The notes under the pieces are model-generated. The model saw only the letters and a program-made list of their open reading frames with translations, was not told the origin of the DNA and did not search any database. A stretch of DNA of 64,000 nt. Source: MGIIb-O2 sp002494975 (GTDB lineage: Archaea; Thermoplasmatota; Poseidoniia; Poseidoniales; Thalassarchaeaceae). The stretch is from the NCBI GenBank assembly GCA_028355015.1, contig JAOMRN010000002.1, positions 124,001 through 188,000 on the forward strand, in the 5' to 3' direction. Made by a program: the position numbers and the translations under genes. Below, piece after piece: positions 61,644 through 64,000 of the stretch. Positions within the stretch are counted from its first letter, which is position 1, and every line of letters starts with the position of its first letter.

Positions 61644-61666
61644 GCTCCATAGAGTCGTTATGAGAC

Positions 61667-61738
61667 ATGGCACGTATGTGCCAAGAGTGTGGAAAAATGT
61701 TTATACAAATTAAAATAAAAATGGAGATTTTATCATGA
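61667..61738 (+). CDS. Possible 23-residue micro-ORF with a CxxC pair
   Basis: ATG at 61667 opens a short frame encoding MARMCQECGKMFIQIKIKME plus three residues and a TGA that overlaps the DoxX start (ATGA). The beginning looks like a zinc-ribbon N-terminus (CxxC then basic/hydrophobic). It may be a real small protein, a leader peptide that couples translation to DoxX, or the remnant of a longer zinc protein. The TATA element placed for leaderless initiation is the main support. Confidence 0.35.
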   Translation: MARMCQECGKMFIQIKIKMEILS

Positions 61739-62103
61739 TGGAGACTATTACGCTTGTATTGCAGTTGGTAATTGCTTGTGTAATATTTTCTGTATGGTTA
61801 ATAAGACCAAATTGGAAAACACCTTACAGAGCAGGAGATGCCATCAATATCAAAGAGGAATTTGCTGTTTATGGATTACCTGATTGGTCAGTTTATGTTG
61901 TTGGAGCGACTAAAATTGCACTGGCTATTGCATTGCTAGCGGGCTACTGGAAAAGTGAATTGGTTGTACCTGCGGCTATTTCTATGGCTATTTTGATGGC
62001 AGGTGCTGTATTATGCCACTTGAGAATAAAGGAAGACAGTATATCTAGAGCTGTACCTGCATCATCGATGTTACTAATGTCATTATTTGTTGCATTAATT
62101 TAA
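61735..62103 (+). CDS. DoxX-like small membrane protein
   Basis: 122 residues with four hydrophobic helices (TITLVLQLVIACVIFSVWLI, YVVGATKIALAIALLAGYW, LVVPAAISMAILMAGAVLCH, ASSMLLMSLFVALI). The central VYVVGATKIALAIALLAG segment is the conserved core of the DoxX-like family; relatives were found with thiosulfate:quinone oxidoreductase or as unknown membrane proteins. It may join the OsmC protein in redox defence, but there is no direct proof. It has two adjacent Met codons at the start and is convergent with aceE. Confidence 0.8.
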   Translation: MMETITLVLQLVIACVIFSVWLIRPNWKTPYRAGDAINIKEEFAVYGLPDWSVYVVGATKIALAIALLAGYWKSELVVPAAISMAILMAGAVLCHLRIKEDSISRAVPASSMLLMSLFVALI

Positions 62104-62104
62104 A

Positions 62105-64000
62105 TCAGTTTGTCTTGTCATTTCTCTCTCGAGAGATATCAAGTTTGTTCGCTACTTCTTCAGTTAAACCCGTGTTCACTCTACCTTCTCTCTCTAATGC
62201 AGAGATTGTTGCTAAAACTATACTCTCTGTATCTATTTCAAAAAATCTCCTTAACTGTGATCTATCATCAGAACGACCAAAACCATCGGTACCTAGGACT
62301 ACATAGTTCCCGCCAACCCAACGTTGAATCATTTCAGGGACTGCTATGATGTAATCTGAAACTGCAATGGTAGTAGTTAAATCACCAAAACATTCGGAAA
62401 CATAGGATGCTTTTTGTTGATCAGGATAAAGACGATTAATTCTCTGAGATTCAAGACCTTCGCGTCTTAATTCGCCATATGAAGTAACTGACCACACTTC
62501 AGAATCGATACCGTAATCTGACAAAATTTGAGAAGCCTCTTTCACATGAGAAAGTATAGGCCCAGAACCTAAGAGTCTAACAGATGGGTTGCCATTATTA
62601 TTAGATTCAATTATTTTGTATGCACCCTTTATTATTTTTTCATCCACATCGTTAGGTTTAGCAGGTTGTTGTTCATTTTGATTGTATAGCATTATGTAGT
62701 GGAAAACATCAAGATTTTGGTTCCACATTTCATCAATACCATGTCTAATAATTGTGGCTAGTTCATACGCATAAGCAGGGTCCCATGATCTACAATACGG
62801 AACAGTACTGGCATGTAATAATGAATGACCATCTTGATGTTGAAGCCCTTCACCATTCAGTGTAGTTCGGCCCGCTGTCGCACCCATCAAGAATCCTCTA
62901 GCCCTAGCATCTGCAGCCTGCCAAATCTGGTCATTTACGCGCTGGAATCCAAACATAGAATAAAAGATATAGAAAGGCATAGTTGGAGTAGAAGCATGAG
63001 AATATGAGGTTGCAGATGCTATCCAAGATGCTATAGAATTAGCCTCAGAAATCCCCTCTTCTAATATTTGACCTGTTATCGATTCTTTATAATTCATAAT
63101 CATTTTATGATCTACTGGCTTATATTTTTGACCTGATTGAGAGTATATGCCGAATTCACTGAATAAAGGATCCATTCCAAAAGTTCTACCTTCATCGGGA
63201 ATTATCGGGACTATCTTCTCCCCGATTTCTGACTTCATTAAATTTCTTAATAATCGAACAAATGCCATGGTTGTAGATACTTTCTGACCTTCTGGGGTGC
63301 CTTTATCAAACTCAGAATATGTTTTCTCTTCTGGTAAGTCAAAATTAATTTCTAGTGATTTTCTGGAAGGTAGATAACCGCCAAGTTGCTCTCTGCGTTC
63401 ATGAATATATGCCAGAGCATCAGACTCATCTTCCAATAGATAAAAGGGGTTTTCCTGTAGATTTTCATCAGAAATTGGGATTTGGAGCCGATTCCGATAA
63501 GCAATTAAATCATCGAGATTCATTTTCTTCTTCTGATGAGTTGTATTTTTGCCTGCAAAAGATTCAATGCCCCATCCTTTAACAGTATGCGCTAAAATAA
63601 CTGATGGTTTGTCAGATTCTAAAGCAGCATGATAAGCAGCGTATACCTTCAAAGGATCATGGCCCCCTCGTCGTAAATTAATTATTTCTTCATCGGAAAG
63701 ATTCCTTCCGAGAGAAACTAATACTTCAGAGCCAGAGAATAATTCATCACGGAATTCAGAAGGAGATAATGTACTCATTCTCTGAAAATCACCATCTGTT
63801 ATTTCTTCTAATCTGGCAAGTAATATCCCCTCAATATCTTGAGCGAAAAGACGATCCCAGTTTGTATCCCATAGTACTTTGAAAACATCCCAACCAGCTC
63901 CTCTATACAATCCTTCCAACTCTTGGATAACTTTCGAGTTTCCTCGAACAGGGCCATCTAACCTCTGAAGGTTACAATTAACTATTGTAATTAGATTATT
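62105..64000 (-). CDS. aceE: Pyruvate dehydrogenase E1, homodimeric type, N-terminus outside window
   Basis: The frame is open to the window edge at 64000, so ~632 C-terminal residues of a ~900-residue protein are seen. The upstream part reads NLQRLDGPVRGNSKVIQELE, typical of AceE. Other marks are NLSDEEIINLRRGGHDPLKVY, HTVKGWGIESFAGKNTTHQK, PIIPDEGRTFGMDPLFSEFG, PFYIFYSMFGFQRVNDQIWQ, AGRTTLNGEGLQHQDGHSLL, LGSGPILSHVKEA and VLGTDGFGRSD near the C-terminus. It is the ThDP-dependent first component of the pyruvate dehydrogenase complex, in the homodimeric form of gamma-proteobacteria and actinobacteria. Most archaea oxidise pyruvate with a ferredoxin oxidoreductase instead. E2 and E3 are not in the window. 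Confidence 0.95.
   Translation of the reverse strand, partial: NNLITIVNCNLQRLDGPVRGNSKVIQELEGLYRGAGWDVFKVLWDTNWDRLFAQDIEGILLARLEEITDGDFQRMSTLSPSEFRDELFSGSEVLVSLGRNLSDEEIINLRRGGHDPLKVYAAYHAALESDKPSVILAHTVKGWGIESFAGKNTTHQKKKMNLDDLIAYRNRLQIPISDENLQENPFYLLEDESDALAYIHERREQLGGYLPSRKSLEINFDLPEEKTYSEFDKGTPEGQKVSTTMAFVRLLRNLMKSEIGEKIVPIIPDEGRTFGMDPLFSEFGIYSQSGQKYKPVDHKMIMNYKESITGQILEEGISEANSIASWIASATSYSHASTPTMPFYIFYSMFGFQRVNDQIWQAADARARGFLMGATAGRTTLNGEGLQHQDGHSLLHASTVPYCRSWDPAYAYELATIIRHGIDEMWNQNLDVFHYIMLYNQNEQQPAKPNDVDEKIIKGAYKIIESNNNGNPSVRLLGSGPILSHVKEASQILSDYGIDSEVWSVTSYGELRREGLESQRINRLYPDQQKASYVSECFGDLTTTIAVSDYIIAVPEMIQRWVGGNYVVLGTDGFGRSDDRSQLRRFFEIDTESIVLATISALEREGRVNTGLTEEVANKLDISRERNDKTN

Overview
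The window is chromosomal DNA of an AT-rich, aerobic, heterotrophic archaeon. The information-processing genes are archaeal: family B DNA polymerase, FEN1, Sec61-beta, SRP19, ribosomal proteins S8e, S13, S4 and S11, RNA polymerase subunit D, pantoate kinase and a Trm-G10-type methylase. Several central-metabolism and translation genes are of bacterial type: leucyl-tRNA synthetase, homodimeric pyruvate dehydrogenase E1, malic enzyme with a phosphotransacetylase domain, fused RibD, ATP-type PEP carboxykinase and an A-type cytochrome oxidase. With giant propeller/FN3 surface proteins and a PGF-CTERM-like tail, this mix best fits marine Thermoplasmatota (Marine Group II/III, Ca. Poseidoniales-like). 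That placement is inference; there is no rRNA in the window.

Layout. 0-6 kb: a truncated PKD lipoprotein, PolB, a branched-chain aminotransferase, SRP19-S8e and a PUA protein. 6-14 kb: a PGF-CTERM secreted protein with a DsbD-alpha-like cysteine motif and a nitroreductase; then, on the minus strand, a SAP-domain membrane protein, ParA and a drug/metabolite-type transporter whose N-terminus looks like that of ParB; then a RimK-like ligase and a Xer-type recombinase. 14-19 kb: small conserved genes, Sec61-beta, an NSUN-type RNA methylase, Lrp, and a Toprim/DUF167 pair. 19-23.6 kb: a cox operon B-A-C-D in which CoxA has an extra secreted domain at its N-terminus. 23.6-28.3 kb: tRNA-Ser(UGA), lipid kinase, RibD, tRNA-Arg(UCG), tRNA methylase, FEN1.

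28.3-42.4 kb: a secreted TSP3 calcium-repeat protein with a Gln-Gly tract, a PABA synthesis pair (fused PabB-PabA, then a PabC-like protein), and a 2877-residue surface protein. 42.5-46.5 kb: malic enzyme and PEP carboxykinase, convergent, which together control the C4/C3 node. 46.6-52.7 kb: a 1243-residue polytopic membrane protein, a membrane-anchored FKBP-like protein and a methyltransferase. 52.8-57.4 kb: S13-S4-S11-RpoD, pantoate kinase, and a CDIN1-like nuclease overlapping it tail to tail. 57.4-64 kb: LeuRS, an MBL hydrolase, OsmC, DoxX and a pyruvate dehydrogenase E1 that runs off the window.

The most unusual feature is the 7.3-11.6 kb minus-strand cluster. A membrane protein with a predicted cytoplasmic SAP (DNA-binding) domain, a Soj/ParA ATPase and a polytopic transporter with a ParB-like GLGRGL N-terminal peptide lie in a row, and no ParB is present. 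This could be a membrane-linked ParA system. Recurrent short perfect hairpins that directly abut start codons (S8e, parA, the recombinase) also deserve comparison across the genome. There is no CRISPR array, insertion sequence or rRNA in the window.
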